Assembly (NCBI GenBank): GCA_038501625.1
Contig: JAZAYU010000946.1
Span: 1 to 64,000, forward strand
DNA: 64,000 nucleotides
Source of the DNA: Corbicula japonica
Taxonomy: Eukaryota > Mollusca > Bivalvia > Venerida > Cyrenidae
Reading direction: 5' to 3'
Position 1 is the first letter of the stretch. Each line of letters starts with the position of its first letter. Positions 63,540 to 64,000 of this stretch are shown piece by piece. The position numbers were made by a program, and so were the translations under genes. Below the pieces are notes generated by a model, which was given only the letters and a program-made list of their open reading frames with translations, was not told where the DNA came from and did not search any database.

Positions 63540-64000
63540 TACAGTTAGACTACCTTAACTAGGATAGCCTATGGATTGAGTGTAGGGCTCCAGGGGTCAG
63601 TATCTCGAAGCTATCGTAAGTGTAAACTTGTTCGTAACGTCATCTTATGATATTCGTAACCAAATTTTCCTTAATCTCGAAGAATTCGCAAGTTGCGAAA
63701 TTCGTAAACTCTGTTGTATCATACGGTGAAAAAACCGACCCTTGACGTTCTCGTAACTTAATAAACTGCGCAGATTCATCATATTCTCAGGAGAGTGGCC
63801 TTATTTTTTGTACTTTCTCAATATTCCTTTAATTGAATTTATTTTGAAAAGTTCAATGTAGATGAAAATGAAACTTTAAAACCACCAAATGCGACAATAT
63901 GAAAATATTGCAGACTCGGCTTGATTAAGCCAGTTTATGGTTAATGGAAATTCCCATGCTGTTTAGCCACGCACGGGTTGAGCACAACCCAATTTACAAT
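63540..64000 (-). mobile_element. Inverted copy 2 of the 8156-9945 element, cut by window end
   Basis: Matches 9945 down to about 9490 on the opposite strand: AGTGTAGGGCTCCAGGGGTC, AGTATCTCGAAGCTATCGTA, AATAAACTGCGCAG, GTTGAGCACAACCC. The rest would lie beyond the window. Confidence 0.9.

Overview
The window looks like AT-rich, non-coding DNA from an animal genome, most likely a marine mollusc (bivalve). That is inferred from the content: decayed non-LTR retrotransposon pieces, several families of short terminal-inverted-repeat (TIR) elements, tRNA-derived SINE-like pieces, very long trinucleotide and TA microsatellites, and a dispersed palindrome built on TGTAGATCCAGATCAG that I associate with bivalves. 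Two runs of exactly 500 N show that it is a scaffold. I see no complete host protein-coding gene. Most longer open frames are read through microsatellites or repeats.

Layout. 1-10 kb: a small CAGGCCTG-ended element (59-718); a dispersed repeat (here 'repeat R'); two arms of a long inverted repeat (1699-2517 and 7374-8148) enclosing a 5'-truncated, frameshifted LINE on the minus strand (2754-5345) and a second piece of its 3' end (5755-6091); then a TIR element with a GC-rich core (8156-9945). 10-21 kb: foldbacks, a nest of palindromic modules (12741-13192), minisatellites, dispersed palindromes, a SINE-like piece, and the only stretch that might belong to a host gene (19.2-21.2 kb: CRE-like sites and a possible short first exon on the minus strand).

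21.7-49.9 kb is dominated by two direct, nearly identical copies (A 21741-32291, cut by a gap; B 39439-49182) of a tandem array. Its roughly 1.2-kb unit joins a conserved head (GGGGCATTTTT ... TATAAAGCACCCC), TAG/TTG microsatellites and the inverted 3' end of a LINE. The copies differ by a clean 832-bp presence/absence of a TA-flanked element carrying two tRNA-like promoters, and by microsatellite length. Two allelic haplotypes placed in series by the assembler is a serious alternative to a real duplication. Between the copies lie a textbook hAT-type element (8-bp target duplication) with a TTAA-flanked MITE nested inside it, a TA-flanked mariner-type MITE, and a 380-bp foldback set in TA repeats whose arms resemble the array head.

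50-64 kb: an orphan array head with TAG tracts, a 318-bp MITE, a 190-bp satellite, local duplications, an open fragment of a protein I associate with mollusc/cnidarian repeat elements (60592-60975) running into a minus-strand copy of repeat R, an inverted array head facing a long TA tract, a second gap, and an inverted copy of the 8156-9945 element at the window edge. The parts do not form a pathway. The interest lies in repeat architecture: nesting, LINE-tail amplification and the twin tRNA-like TIR element.
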